Below, piece by piece: positions 17,358 through 27,911 of a DNA stretch of 64,000 nt (position 1 is its first letter; every line of letters begins with the position of its first letter). The notes under the pieces are model-generated. The model ran no database searches, was not told the origin of the DNA, and saw only the letters and a list, made by a program, of their open reading frames with translations. The position numbers and the translations under genes were made by a program. This DNA comes from RGIG8124 sp045130665. GTDB taxonomy: Bacteria > Bacillota > Clostridia > Christensenellales > CAG-917. The DNA is taken from the NCBI GenBank assembly GCA_045130665.1, contig JBGUQC010000004.1, forward strand, positions 124,001 to 188,000. Reading direction: 5' to 3'.

Positions 17358-17545
17358 ATTGTTCCCGCAAATGCCGTGTGATGAGGTTTTATAACCTGCT
17401 TATCAACAGGTGGGTAAATGAAGACACTGCTCGCTGTCTACTACTCCACAATGTAACGTAGCTTGACATTAAGTTAATGTACAATCAATCCCTAATATAT
17501 TCGTGAGGTTCCAACTACAACACCATCACGAACACCGCAGGATTA
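17358..17545 (-). ncRNA. ssrS: probable 6S RNA
   Basis: This roughly 190-base stretch without coding potential lies between tRNA-Glu and a protein gene. The two ends pair: TCCTGC at the 5' end (17537-17542) with GCGGGA at the 3' end (17363-17368), then GTGATG with CATCAC further in, leaving a long internal region. That is the architecture of 6S RNA, which mimics an open promoter and binds sigma-A RNA polymerase. The 5' wording (CCTGCGGTGTTCGTGA) also fits my memory of Firmicutes 6S RNAs. A terminator follows. The call rests on manual pairing only. Confidence 0.65.
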
Positions 17546-17628
17546 TTTATATTTTATCACCCATATAATAAAAAAACAATAGCTCGGTTAAAAGCTACTG
17601 TTTTCGATATTCTAATTGGTTCTTTTTA

Positions 17629-18999
17629 TTATTTTGTCCAGAAGTCTCTGTCTGTTCCTGTTAGGCCACAGTCTCCTTCATAGTATGTGAAATACTCCAT
17701 ATAGTCTTGGATAGCACCCATTTCTCCTAGTGAAAATCCCATTTTATATAGATCACTTACATACCAGTTTTCAAACATTTTCCAAGTCTTAAAATAGCCG
17801 TTATCCCAGAGTTCAAATTCAACTTCAACTTTTGTAAAGTTTGCATCATTATTATTGGATGCTTGCGAATCTCTAATTGCCCAACATGTATCTGCACAAG
17901 TATAGTTATTCTTTGTTTTTTCATCTTGTTCACAATTTACTACTATATGAACCGTATAAAATCCACCTTCGGCATTATATGTAACAGTCGCTGAATCGAT
18001 GTTACTATACATCCACATATTTGGATCCTTGCTAAAGAAAATATGTTGATCAGTTTTTTCATAGCTGATATATCTACCCATTGTTGCGCCCTCATATATA
18101 GCGCCATCTCCTCTAAAGTCTGCACAGTCTTTATAAATAGGAATAATTGTATTACCTGCATCTGCACCAAAGATATCTATATAAGATTGTGTACCTACTC
18201 TTAAGCTTGTTAAAGATTCAAAATCTTTAAGATAGGTATATTCCATTTCTCTAATACCATATTTTTTTCCAATAACAGATGAATCCTTTGTGGCTGCAGA
18301 TACATAAGGTATAGGATTTACAGTTCTATCATATCTATCTAGCAACTCACTATTATCCATTTTTTTATCCCAATAAAAGTTAGGGTCTTCTAAATCACCT
18401 TTAGTTTGTTCATAGATTATTAATGGTTCACTAGTTTTGCCTGCAATATAATATCTACGTTCAGCTTGCACAACACCACCTGCTCTTGCAAATAGAGCAG
18501 TCGCATCATCTAATTCTGCGTTAGAATCAACGGTTTGATATCTTAGTCTATAAGATTCACCAGTAATGTTATTACGAATATCTATAATTTGGAATAATAA
18601 AGGAATAATATTTCCAATTGTTGTGGCATCAGATTTTCCTGTTGAATAATATGCGCTTACTGGGGAAACCATCATACCAATGTTACCCATTTGATATAAA
18701 GCATAGGCTAATTCTTTAATATCATCTTCATTAGCATAGGCAGATGGATCTACAAAAATGGTTCTTTCTGCAGTTGAAGAATCCCATTGACCTTCATCTA
18801 TTTGTGTTGAACCAGGCTTAATTTCCAAAGCATCAAAACCTGGAACTAAGTGTGCACTTTGAATAGCAACTGGCATAAATACTACAGCTACAATAAATAA
18901 TGCGAAAATAACAATTCCTAAACCGGTAACTTTTTTGTCATAGCAATATGCTAATTTATTGTTAACATAGATTGGTTTAATTTTATCTTTTTTACTCAT
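17629..18999 (-). CDS. single-pass membrane protein with large extracellular domain
   Basis: I do not recognise the family. The start at 18999 (MSKKDKIKP) has GGGGAAG just upstream and replaces a longer reading frame to 19056. A short basic cytoplasmic segment is followed by one membrane helix (VTGLGIVIFALFIVAVVFMP) and about 400 extracellular residues rich in Asp, Tyr and Thr. These have no repeats or enzyme motifs that I can see, and only a few cysteines. It is divergent from the giant phosphoesterase gene with about 140 bp between them, so the two may share a regulatory region. Confidence 0.7.
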   Translation of the reverse strand: MSKKDKIKPIYVNNKLAYCYDKKVTGLGIVIFALFIVAVVFMPVAIQSAHLVPGFDALEIKPGSTQIDEGQWDSSTAERTIFVDPSAYANEDDIKELAYALYQMGNIGMMVSPVSAYYSTGKSDATTIGNIIPLLFQIIDIRNNITGESYRLRYQTVDSNAELDDATALFARAGGVVQAERRYYIAGKTSEPLIIYEQTKGDLEDPNFYWDKKMDNSELLDRYDRTVNPIPYVSAATKDSSVIGKKYGIREMEYTYLKDFESLTSLRVGTQSYIDIFGADAGNTIIPIYKDCADFRGDGAIYEGATMGRYISYEKTDQHIFFSKDPNMWMYSNIDSATVTYNAEGGFYTVHIVVNCEQDEKTKNNYTCADTCWAIRDSQASNNNDANFTKVEVEFELWDNGYFKTWKMFENWYVSDLYKMGFSLGEMGAIQDYMEYFTYYEGDCGLTGTDRDFWTK

Positions 19000-19142
19000 A
19001 AGACTTCCCCATTTTCTTAATGTTAATATTGTATAAAATTGGTGTCGTTTTTGCAATAGTATTTATACTAAAGTATTGATTTTTGACTTTTTTTATAATA
19101 AAATCAACAATGTATATTAATAATTATAAGGGGAATTATACA

Positions 19143-22100
19143 ATGAGAAGTTTCAGTTTTAAAAACACTTCATTTATTTTAGTTGTTGTTTTGTTACTCG
19201 CATTTGTCTTTGCTTTTTCATTCACAATGATGGAAGGAACTGCATTTGCAACAGATGATCCAGTAACCACAATTACAATTGGACACACAAGCGATATTCA
19301 CTACTTCCCATATAGTAGAGGTTATACACCTACCGATTATGGCACAAATAGACAAAGCTATTTAGATAGTGATTTCTACTATTCAATGACTGGTGATACA
19401 AAACTTGTTGAAGAGTCCGCATCCGTATTCGATCAATCCATGGATAACATATACCAAGATGCTAAAGAAGGTAAAGCACCTTTAATGTTAGTTGCATCTG
19501 GTGACTTATCTAAAAATGGCGAAAGAGATGCACTTCTTGATGTTGCTAATAGACTACGTCTATTACAAAATGACATTAGAGCATTAGGTACTGTTAGCGG
19601 AATAGATTATTCAAAGTTCCAAGTAGTAGCAATACCTGGTAACCACGATTTATTCAATGATTCGGGTGCATATTATACCCATGACAATGGTTCATCTGTT
19701 AAGTCAGATGGTGTAAACCTTGCAGAGTTTGCTTTAATATTCAGTGGCTTAGGCTTCCCTAACAACACACTTTCAGATTTGCAAGCAATATTACCAAAAT
19801 CTTATTGGTCTACATATAAAGCAGATGTTGCTCCAGCAGATCCAGTTGCTGCCGCAAAAAGTCATGGATTTAATGTTTCATCATTATCTAACGAAAACAG
19901 TTCTCCATTCTATGGACAATATGTTCAATCCAATCTTTCCGATGCATTTGATTACGAGTATTATAACGAGAATCTTCAAGCAATCTACGATAATACTTCT
20001 ATAGACAGAATTGCTTCTTATGCCGCTTTAAATGCGACATATGCAAATATGCAATTGTGTCAACTTTCATATGTTCTTCACTCCAAAGATGGCAACTCTG
20101 GTATTTATGCATTAGATGCGACATTTAGAAGCGCAGGAAATTGTAGAGTCGCAAAAATTGGTGCACTAACTGCAAGTGAAAAATACTATAGATATAATGA
20201 TCCAGATGAGGCATTACCAGATGGTGAAAAATATGGATATGTAGCACTTTCTTATTCTGAAGCACAAAGTTGGAAAGATGCTGGTAATATTGTTTATGTA
20301 GATTCAGGTCTCAATCATGAAACTGGTGGTAAGGTTACAGAAGACGTTCTTTACTGGGTAAAGACAAACTTTGAAGCGCACAAAGCATTAGTTCCACCAA
20401 CAGATGGATGTTCTGAACCAACATACTCAATCACTGCTCACCAAAACTTCTTAGAGCACTGGGAACAAGAAGGCGAAATCTTAAAAGATTTCACTCTCTA
20501 TGGATATGAATATATTGTTAAGTTCTTACTCAATGCTGGTATCCGTTATGGTTACACAGGACATATGCATGCTGATGACGTAATGTACTATACAGATGCT
20601 GAAGGAAGAACATTCTATGATATTGAAACAGGCTCACTTCAAAGCTATGCTTCCCCACAACATTACTACACAATTGAAAGATATAAGGTTGATAATAAAT
20701 TGGCCGAAAAATTCACTATAAAAAATAGAAACCTTTATACATTTGCATATGATGTAAATGGTAATGGTGTACTTGACGCAGATGAAATTGACATTAACTA
20801 CAATAAATATGCTTGGGACGTTGTCTATGGACAATTAATCGATAGAGTTTTAACACACTTTGTTGCAGACAGAATGGTTGATTCACTCCTTGATACTGTT
20901 CGTGCATTATTTGCAGATGATGGTCCTATTGCAGATGTACTTATCATTGGTTCATACCATGAAGTTTTAGGCAAGATTGTTGATACATTAATAGACCAAA
21001 TCTTACATGATATGAACTATGGTTCACAAACAGACCTTGTTAAATACCTCTATGCCATCGTAGATGACATAGTATCTTGGGAATTTGGCGAAGAAGGAAA
21101 CAAGATGAACGTTAAAGATTTAGCTGGATTCATTTCTTCATCTCATGCTGCAGGTATTGAAATTCCATCTGCTGCATTATATGGAACAGGTCCAGACTAT
21201 GTATTTTTAACAACTTCTCCAGATTATGTAAAAGATACACCTACAGATCCAGCATATAGACAAAAATTCATCCTTGCATGTAGAGATTTACATAATCAAT
21301 GTATCTCTGGAAAGTTCGTTGAGAAATTCTTAAAAGCTCTTCTCAATCCACTACTTTTAAATGATGATTCATTAATTAAGCAATTGTTAAGTTATCCATT
21401 TGATTTAACAAAGGCAAACTTCACTGAAGAACAACTTGAGGACGTTGAAACTTTAATTGGAGTTGTAAAGGAATTCGTAGAAAACCTTGCAGGAGAAGAA
21501 ATTACACTTAATATAAATATTAACCGTTTTGTAGTTGGCGAAATTGTTAACCCACTACTCGACGTTATTTTACCAATTCTTAATAACTTATTAGGATTCA
21601 ACCTTGTTGGTGATGACTTAGTAGTTATGGCTGAGGAATTCTTAGATAGTTATTTAGTAGACAGCTTCTATGTTGGAATTGGCGGAATTGTTGATAACAT
21701 CCTCGTTGCATTTGCAACAGATGATTACAAAGATGCAGAAAATCCAGGAGATTTATCTAAGGATTATATAATGAGATCTGGAAGTGGTTTATTCAATGAC
21801 CAATTCACATATCTTGAAGGTGCAGCATCCACATTTGTTCCAACACAAGATAAAGGTGAACTTCCATCAATTATAAACGGACACTTTGAAGGCACAACTT
21901 CTTACACACTCACCTACTATACAAATGAAACTGTTTATACAGCAGTTGAATTATATGACAACGAAAAAACAAAGATTGATGAAGTAGTTGAACAAGTTGA
22001 CTTCTTTAAGCATGCAACAGCTGCTCATCCAGCTTCAAATCCTGGAGTTGCTCTAAATTCAGATAATTTATGGCAATTAAATGCTGCATCTACAAAGATT

Positions 22101-23714
22101 TCTATTAAGAGTGTTGCAACTCCTACATATCAACCATTAATTGACTTAGGACTATTATGTATTACACATACAGAAGTCTTCAAGACAGTTGGAGATAACA
22201 AAGAAGTTCCACTCACTGCTAATGATAGAGACTTATATTATGAGACAAATGGTGTTTCTTACTGGAACAGACATACTGTTACACTTTCTAACCTTGCACC
22301 AAATACACTTTACTATGTAAAACTTGCAGGAACATATGTAACAAGTACAGGAGAAACAAAGAAATTCTATCTTGAAGATAAATTAGCTGCTTTAGGTGAA
22401 GAACAATTCTTCCAAATCAAGACTGGTGCAGATGCAACAATTGAAGAATATAACTTCATTGCTCTTGCAGATATCCAAGGTATGACAGAAGGTATGTATG
22501 GCGAAACAGCTGATGTATTTGCATCTATTAGAAAAACCTTCTCTAAAGATGGTGTAACAAACAATTACGCATTCATTCTAAATGCTGGTGATATTGGAGA
22601 CAATGGTAAGAACTTTGCACAAATGCAATGGGCATATGACAAAACATCCTATCTCTTCACTAACACTTCTACATTTGTAGCATCTGGTAACCATGAAAAT
22701 GGTTCATACATGATGAAGAGATTCACAGACTACACTCTCCCAACTGGTTATGAAGACCAAACAGGAAAGACTGGGTATTACTATTCATTCAACTATGCTA
22801 CATCTCACATTATTGTATTAGATACAAACGATGCTAATGACAAAGGTTTAGGCGAAAAACAATTAGAATGGTTAAAAGCAGACTTAGCTGCAAATAATTC
22901 CAAATATACATTTGTAATGATGCATAAATCTATGTTCTCATCTGGATCTCATACAAATGATGCTGAAATCGTTGCAATGAGAGCACAACTTGTTCCAATC
23001 TTCGCTCAATACAATGTAGACATTGTATTTGGTGGTCATGATCATACATATGCAACTACATATAGACTTGATAAAGATGGTAAGCCAACAAATGATTTAA
23101 CAGGTGTTATTTACATGACTTTAGGTACATCTGGTACAAAGTTCTACACACATAAAGAAAACGACAACACTACACCAGTTCAAGATGCAAGAAATTCAAT
23201 AAATGCTACATTAGATAGCCAAACATTTGCATTCATTAAGATTACTGGAAACATCCTTAGCATAAATGGTTACCAATACGTTAAAAAGGATGGTTCTTTA
23301 TCAGTTATTTCTGATATAGGAATTTTAGGTCCAGAAATCCGTGATAGTGTTAACAAAGAAATCAAAAATAAATATGGTTCCACTTATTCAACTATCAAGT
23401 TGAAGTTCGGTATAAAATCTAGACCAACAGATGAATACATGATTGGACCAGATGGATATGGATTTATATATAAAGTTGGTGATAAAGAATATTCATCCTT
23501 CAAAGATATTGAAGTAAAAGGAAATGAAAAGGTTCAAGTAGACGTATATTTAATCGATACAGACGGTGGCCAAGCAAGAATTGACACAGTTACACTTGAA
23601 ATTGGAAACTACACTGCACTACTTGCAGTTTGTATCGCAGTTCCAATTGGTGTTGTATTAATTGCTTGTGCAGTAGGAGCAGTATTATTCATTAAGAAGA
23701 AAAAGAAAGCATAA
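19143..23714 (+). CDS. cell-surface protein with two metallophosphoesterase domains
   Basis: The protein has about 1,520 residues, starting at 19143 behind AAGGGG. A signal peptide ends near AFA (about residue 36). The first calcineurin-like domain contains TSDIHYF, SGDLSKNG, PGNHD and GHMHADD. A calcium-loop-like segment DVNGNGVLDADE follows near residue 560. A fibronectin-like stretch typical of purple-acid-phosphatase-like proteins then precedes a second phosphoesterase domain with LADIQG, AGDIGDNG, SGNHE and GGHDHTY. A C-terminal membrane helix with KKKKKA anchors it. It probably hydrolyses extracellular phosphate esters or nucleotides. It ends 5 bp before the RND transporter gene, suggesting joint expression. 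Confidence 0.85.
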   Translation: MRSFSFKNTSFILVVVLLLAFVFAFSFTMMEGTAFATDDPVTTITIGHTSDIHYFPYSRGYTPTDYGTNRQSYLDSDFYYSMTGDTKLVEESASVFDQSMDNIYQDAKEGKAPLMLVASGDLSKNGERDALLDVANRLRLLQNDIRALGTVSGIDYSKFQVVAIPGNHDLFNDSGAYYTHDNGSSVKSDGVNLAEFALIFSGLGFPNNTLSDLQAILPKSYWSTYKADVAPADPVAAAKSHGFNVSSLSNENSSPFYGQYVQSNLSDAFDYEYYNENLQAIYDNTSIDRIASYAALNATYANMQLCQLSYVLHSKDGNSGIYALDATFRSAGNCRVAKIGALTASEKYYRYNDPDEALPDGEKYGYVALSYSEAQSWKDAGNIVYVDSGLNHETGGKVTEDVLYWVKTNFEAHKALVPPTDGCSEPTYSITAHQNFLEHWEQEGEILKDFTLYGYEYIVKFLLNAGIRYGYTGHMHADDVMYYTDAEGRTFYDIETGSLQSYASPQHYYTIERYKVDNKLAEKFTIKNRNLYTFAYDVNGNGVLDADEIDINYNKYAWDVVYGQLIDRVLTHFVADRMVDSLLDTVRALFADDGPIADVLIIGSYHEVLGKIVDTLIDQILHDMNYGSQTDLVKYLYAIVDDIVSWEFGEEGNKMNVKDLAGFISSSHAAGIEIPSAALYGTGPDYVFLTTSPDYVKDTPTDPAYRQKFILACRDLHNQCISGKFVEKFLKALLNPLLLNDDSLIKQLLSYPFDLTKANFTEEQLEDVETLIGVVKEFVENLAGEEITLNININRFVVGEIVNPLLDVILPILNNLLGFNLVGDDLVVMAEEFLDSYLVDSFYVGIGGIVDNILVAFATDDYKDAENPGDLSKDYIMRSGSGLFNDQFTYLEGAASTFVPTQDKGELPSIINGHFEGTTSYTLTYYTNETVYTAVELYDNEKTKIDEVVEQVDFFKHATAAHPASNPGVALNSDNLWQLNAASTKISIKSVATPTYQPLIDLGLLCITHTEVFKTVGDNKEVPLTANDRDLYYETNGVSYWNRHTVTLSNLAPNTLYYVKLAGTYVTSTGETKKFYLEDKLAALGEEQFFQIKTGADATIEEYNFIALADIQGMTEGMYGETADVFASIRKTFSKDGVTNNYAFILNAGDIGDNGKNFAQMQWAYDKTSYLFTNTSTFVASGNHENGSYMMKRFTDYTLPTGYEDQTGKTGYYYSFNYATSHIIVLDTNDANDKGLGEKQLEWLKADLAANNSKYTFVMMHKSMFSSGSHTNDAEIVAMRAQLVPIFAQYNVDIVFGGHDHTYATTYRLDKDGKPTNDLTGVIYMTLGTSGTKFYTHKENDNTTPVQDARNSINATLDSQTFAFIKITGNILSINGYQYVKKDGSLSVISDIGILGPEIRDSVNKEIKNKYGSTYSTIKLKFGIKSRPTDEYMIGPDGYGFIYKVGDKEYSSFKDIEVKGNEKVQVDVYLIDTDGGQARIDTVTLEIGNYTALLAVCIAVPIGVVLIACAVGAVLFIKKKKKA

Positions 23715-23719
23715 TTCAT

Positions 23720-26053
23720 ATGGACAACAAAGACGAGAAAAAGGTTCAGAATTTATCTTTAAGTGAACAAATAGTAAAGTATAGATACTTTATACTTATA
23801 GTTTTTGTTGTCCTAGTTATCCTTGCTGGCGTATTTTTACCTACTATGCTTAAGAAGGTAAATTACGATATTTCATCTTATCTTCCTTCAGATTACAAAA
23901 CTACACAAGGATTTAAATTTTTATCCGATAACTTCAATATTTATGGAGATATTGAGCTCGGTATTCACTCTACAGATGAAGCAAAGGTAAAAAATGCTGT
24001 TGATAAAATAAAGAGCGATGTTGAAGGCGTTACAATGTGCGCATGGCAAGGAGATTTTGACGGTTTAGAAGGTGTTGTACCTCCTGAAAAAGTTGATGAA
24101 CTCAAAGCAATATTTAAAGATGGCGATGATTATCTTGTTTTAATTTCATTAAAATATGGTTCTTCATCTAAAGAAGCAGTAAATAGATATGCACAGATTA
24201 CATCAATTATAGATCAAGAAGTTGGTAAAAATAGTTATGTTGCAACAGGTATGACATCTCAAGGTGCAGACCTATTCACTAACACCTTAGGCGAATTTTG
24301 GAAATATGCATTAATTGCTATTTCATTTGTTATTGTAATTTTAGTTTTAACAACAAATTCAGTATCTGAACCAGTTGTTTTAATATTGACAATTTTATTG
24401 TCCATATTAATTAACCTTGGAACAAATGCAATATTTAGTTCAACATCTATTGTAACATTTGCAATAACAGCAGTTCTGCAGCTAGGTCTTACTATGGACT
24501 ATGCAATATTTATGTTGCATCAGTATCGTGAAGAACTGAAAACTCATTTAAATCCAAAAGAAGCTTTGATTTCTGCAATACCAAAATCCGCTAAGGCAAT
24601 TATTGCGTCTGCCGCAACAACAGTTTGTGGATTACTTGCACTTCTTGTAATGAAGTTTAGAATAGGACCAGATATTGGTATATCTGTTGCAAAAGGTATT
24701 GTTCTTTCACTATTCACTGTTCTTCTTTTGCAACCATGTTTAATGTTGATGTTTGAAAAAGCAAGGGTTAAGACAACACATAGATGCTTAGATTTCCATT
24801 ACAAAACACCTGTTAAGCACTCCATTAAAGGAAAGAATATAATTGCTTTGGTATTTATACCAGTATTTATTATTGCTTTGCTTGTAAATGTAGATTCAAT
24901 GCCATGGTCTTTAAAATACACATATGTTCACTTCACAAAAGACAAGGTTGTATCTGATGAATTAAAGAATGCACAAAGAATGTCTCTTGAAATGAACAAC
25001 CAAGTAATGGTGGCACTACCACTATATGATTGTGAATATAATGAAGAAGGCGAAATTACAAGCGTAAATCTCTATTATGATGAGCAATATGAATTCTTAG
25101 ATAAGATAAATGGCATGATAGATCGAGGTGACGTAAAATTTAGCCTTGGACTATTTGCTATTTTAGATAAAGATACAGTTATTGAATATCAAGGAATGGG
25201 TTTTGCCTTAGAAGATATTCTAAAGCTAGTTATCCAATATCCAGAAATTGTACCAGATGAGTATAAGTCCATGTTTAATAGTTATATATCCAACGGATAC
25301 TCTATCTACACTGTTGCAGTTTCCACAAAATATGATATAGAGTCTCAAGAAGCATTTGATGTATTAGATGAAATAGATGGTTATGCTACAGAGATATTTG
25401 GAAAATATGGCCAAATTTATATGACAGGTTGTGTGCAAGGTGCATACGATTTTGCAAAAGTTACCCCAACAGATAATATGTGGGTTTCAATTATTTCAGC
25501 TATTGCTATCTTTATTATTCTTCTCTTCACATTGCGTTCATTCAAGTTCTCAGTTGTACTTGTTGCTCTTATTGAATTAGGTATTTGGATTAACTTAATA
25601 CTTCAATGGGTATTCTACGCGGGAACCATTAACTTTATGGCTTATATTATTATTAGTGCTATACAATTAGGTTCAACTGTAGACTATGCAATATTAGTTG
25701 CAACAAGATATCGTGAATACAGAAAGAGATTTGAGCCAAGACAAAGCGCTTATTTAGCCACTACAAAGTCTTCAATGGCTATCACGACATCTGCTTTGAT
25801 TTTAGGCTCAGCGTGCTTTAGCGTGTCTTTAGTGACTTCTAACCTTATAGTTCAACAACTTTGTGCAGTTATAGCTCGTGGTGCAATAATTGCTGGAGCA
25901 TTGGTAATATTTGTATTGCCAGCTTTATTAGTTGCAATAGATAAACGCAGATGTGATGAGATTCACTTCCCAATTACTCCAGGATACATAAGAAATTATA
26001 AGTACAGAAAGAAAAAGAAAACTCCAAAGAAAGTCGAGGAAGTTACAGAATAA
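23720..26053 (+). CDS. RND/MMPL-family exporter
   Basis: This 777-residue protein is a duplicated RND permease of the MMPL/HAE3 type. Each half has one helix, an extracellular loop and a five-to-six helix block, with the proton-relay segments LGLTMDYAIFMLHQYREE (first half) and LGSTVDYAILVATRYREY (second half). Such proteins export lipids, peptides or hydrophobic compounds using the proton gradient. A basic tail (KYRKKKKTPKK) is cytoplasmic. The start follows the phosphoesterase stop by 5 bp, so they form a two-gene unit. The substrate is unknown. Confidence 0.88.
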   Translation: MDNKDEKKVQNLSLSEQIVKYRYFILIVFVVLVILAGVFLPTMLKKVNYDISSYLPSDYKTTQGFKFLSDNFNIYGDIELGIHSTDEAKVKNAVDKIKSDVEGVTMCAWQGDFDGLEGVVPPEKVDELKAIFKDGDDYLVLISLKYGSSSKEAVNRYAQITSIIDQEVGKNSYVATGMTSQGADLFTNTLGEFWKYALIAISFVIVILVLTTNSVSEPVVLILTILLSILINLGTNAIFSSTSIVTFAITAVLQLGLTMDYAIFMLHQYREELKTHLNPKEALISAIPKSAKAIIASAATTVCGLLALLVMKFRIGPDIGISVAKGIVLSLFTVLLLQPCLMLMFEKARVKTTHRCLDFHYKTPVKHSIKGKNIIALVFIPVFIIALLVNVDSMPWSLKYTYVHFTKDKVVSDELKNAQRMSLEMNNQVMVALPLYDCEYNEEGEITSVNLYYDEQYEFLDKINGMIDRGDVKFSLGLFAILDKDTVIEYQGMGFALEDILKLVIQYPEIVPDEYKSMFNSYISNGYSIYTVAVSTKYDIESQEAFDVLDEIDGYATEIFGKYGQIYMTGCVQGAYDFAKVTPTDNMWVSIISAIAIFIILLFTLRSFKFSVVLVALIELGIWINLILQWVFYAGTINFMAYIIISAIQLGSTVDYAILVATRYREYRKRFEPRQSAYLATTKSSMAITTSALILGSACFSVSLVTSNLIVQQLCAVIARGAIIAGALVIFVLPALLVAIDKRRCDEIHFPITPGYIRNYKYRKKKKTPKKVEEVTE

Positions 26054-26072
26054 TATTTTTAACTATTAAAAA

Positions 26073-26103
26073 AGGGGCTCCAATACGGAACCCCTATTTT
26101 TTA
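26073..26103. terminator. bidirectional terminator
   Basis: GGGGCTCC/GGAACCCC (one mismatch) with a 5-base loop is flanked by A and T runs. It serves the convergent exporter gene and the hydrogenase operon. Confidence 0.88.
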
Positions 26104-26121
26104 TGTTAATAGGAAATTGAA

Positions 26122-27900
26122 TTAGTATAAATCTCTCTTGATATACTTTGTATGAAGAATTTCGTGTGCCTTGTGAGAATTTGGTTCTCCAAAGTACTCT
26201 TTGTAAAGATCGAGAACTTCTGGGTTCTTGTGTGATACACGTAAGTCATAGGATTTATCCATCTTGTAAATTGTGTTAGCACGAATTTCTTTGATGTCTT
26301 TTGTATTTCTTACATATGCTGGTTTGATTGGTTGTCCACCACCATTTACACAGCCGCCTGGACAAGACATAACTTCGATGAAGTGATATTTGCTTGTTCC
26401 TGCTTTAACTTCGTCCATTAACTTTCTTGCATTTGCAAGACCACTTGCTACTGCAATGTTAACCTTAATTGGCTTTCCACCCTTAATTGGAACTTCATAT
26501 GTTGCTTCCTTGATTCCTTGTGTTCCACGAACATCCTTGAAATCTAATGATGGAGCTTCTTCGCCTGCTAAGATTGCATAAACTGAACGTAATGCTGCTT
26601 CCATAACACCACCAGTTGCACCGAAAATTAAGCCTGCACCTGAACCAATTCCGAATGGTGTATCAAATTTTCCATCTGGAAGTGCTTCGAATACGATGTT
26701 CATCTTCTTAATCATTCTTGCAAGTTCTCTTGTTGTTAATGCATAGTCAATATCTGGACATTCTGCACCTGCTGCGTTCATATATGGTCTGCCAGCTTCG
26801 AATTTCTTTGCTGTACATGGCATAATAGATACAACAACCATATTCTTTGGATCAATACCTAACTTCTCTGCAAGATATGTCTTACAAATTGCACCGAACA
26901 TACCTTGTGGTGATTTACATGAAGATAAGTGATCTAATTGATCTGGGAAGTTGTGCTCCATGAACTTAATCCATGCTGGAGAACAAGATGTTAACATTGG
27001 TAATACACCGCCGTTCTTTACACGTCCTATAAACTCTGTGCCTTCTTCCATAATTGTAAGGTCTGCTGTGAAGTTTACATTGAATACGTTCTTGAATCCA
27101 ATTCTTCTTAATGCAGAAGCCATCTTGCCTTCTACGTTTGTACCAATTGGAAGTCCGAATTCTTCACCTAAACCAACTCTTACAGATGGTGCTGTACCAA
27201 CAACAACATACTTATTTGGATCTGCAAGTGCCTTTAAAACATCTTCAACTTGATCCTTTTCATGTAATGCGCCTGTTGGACATGCTACGATACATTGTCC
27301 GCAGTTTACACAGTTTGTATCTCCTAAGTCTTTTTCGAAGGTACAACCAATGTGTGTGTAGAAACCTCTAGCATTTGGTCCGATAACTGATACTGATTGA
27401 TATTCTCTACATGCTGCTACGCAACGACGACATAAAACACACTTGTTATTGTCTCTGACAATAGCTGCTGAAGTTGTATCAATTGGGTAATCAATAACTT
27501 CGCCACCTTTGAATGCATCAAAGTCACAATTGTATTCATTGGATAATTCTGCGAGTTCGCAGTTTCCATTACGAATACAGCTTAAACACTCTTTCTTGTG
27601 ATCTGAGAGAATTAATTCGATTGTTCTCTTTCTATATTCTCTGATTTGTGGAGTGTTTGTCTTTACTTCAATAACTTCGAATCTTGGGTCTGCATTTAAT
27701 GGGTATACACAAGCTGCAACTAATCCTCTTGCGCCTGATACTTCACATAAACAGATTCTACAAGCTCCGATTTCATTTAAACCTTTTAGATAACATAATG
27801 TTGGGATCTTAACTCCTGCTTGATAAGCAGCGTTAATAACGGTAGTACCTTCCTCAACTTCAATATCTATTCCATCAATTCTTACTTTAATTTTAGCCAT
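26122..27900 (-). CDS. hydA: NADH-dependent [FeFe]-hydrogenase, catalytic subunit HydA
   Basis: HydA is the H2-evolving subunit of the trimeric electron-bifurcating hydrogenase. In order it has an N-terminal 2Fe-2S domain (CYLKGLNEIGACRICLC), a His/Cys cluster region and two 4Fe-4S clusters (CVLCRRCVAAC, CVNCGQCIVACP). The H-cluster domain follows with motifs TSCSPAW, MPCTAKKFE and EVMSCPGGCVNGG. TSCSPAW is the variant typical of bifurcating HydA. I start it at 27900 (MAKIKV, GAGGTG upstream) rather than the overlapping ATG at 27912. It is the last gene of the hydCBA operon. Active-site assembly needs HydEFG, which are not in this window. Confidence 0.95.
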   Translation of the reverse strand: MAKIKVRIDGIDIEVEEGTTVINAAYQAGVKIPTLCYLKGLNEIGACRICLCEVSGARGLVAACVYPLNADPRFEVIEVKTNTPQIREYRKRTIELILSDHKKECLSCIRNGNCELAELSNEYNCDFDAFKGGEVIDYPIDTTSAAIVRDNNKCVLCRRCVAACREYQSVSVIGPNARGFYTHIGCTFEKDLGDTNCVNCGQCIVACPTGALHEKDQVEDVLKALADPNKYVVVGTAPSVRVGLGEEFGLPIGTNVEGKMASALRRIGFKNVFNVNFTADLTIMEEGTEFIGRVKNGGVLPMLTSCSPAWIKFMEHNFPDQLDHLSSCKSPQGMFGAICKTYLAEKLGIDPKNMVVVSIMPCTAKKFEAGRPYMNAAGAECPDIDYALTTRELARMIKKMNIVFEALPDGKFDTPFGIGSGAGLIFGATGGVMEAALRSVYAILAGEEAPSLDFKDVRGTQGIKEATYEVPIKGGKPIKVNIAVASGLANARKLMDEVKAGTSKYHFIEVMSCPGGCVNGGGQPIKPAYVRNTKDIKEIRANTIYKMDKSYDLRVSHKNPEVLDLYKEYFGEPNSHKAHEILHTKYIKRDLY

Positions 27901-27911
27901 AGTACACCTCA

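Noticed and set aside
18999..19056. Longer N-terminus of the single-pass membrane protein.
   Set aside because: The GGGGAAG ribosome site falls inside the extended frame and fits the ATG at 18999.
19083..19142. Upstream extension of the large phosphoesterase frame to an ATG-equivalent start.
   Set aside because: The extension lacks a ribosome site and would put 20 residues before a well-formed signal peptide; the ATG at 19143 has AAGGGG upstream.
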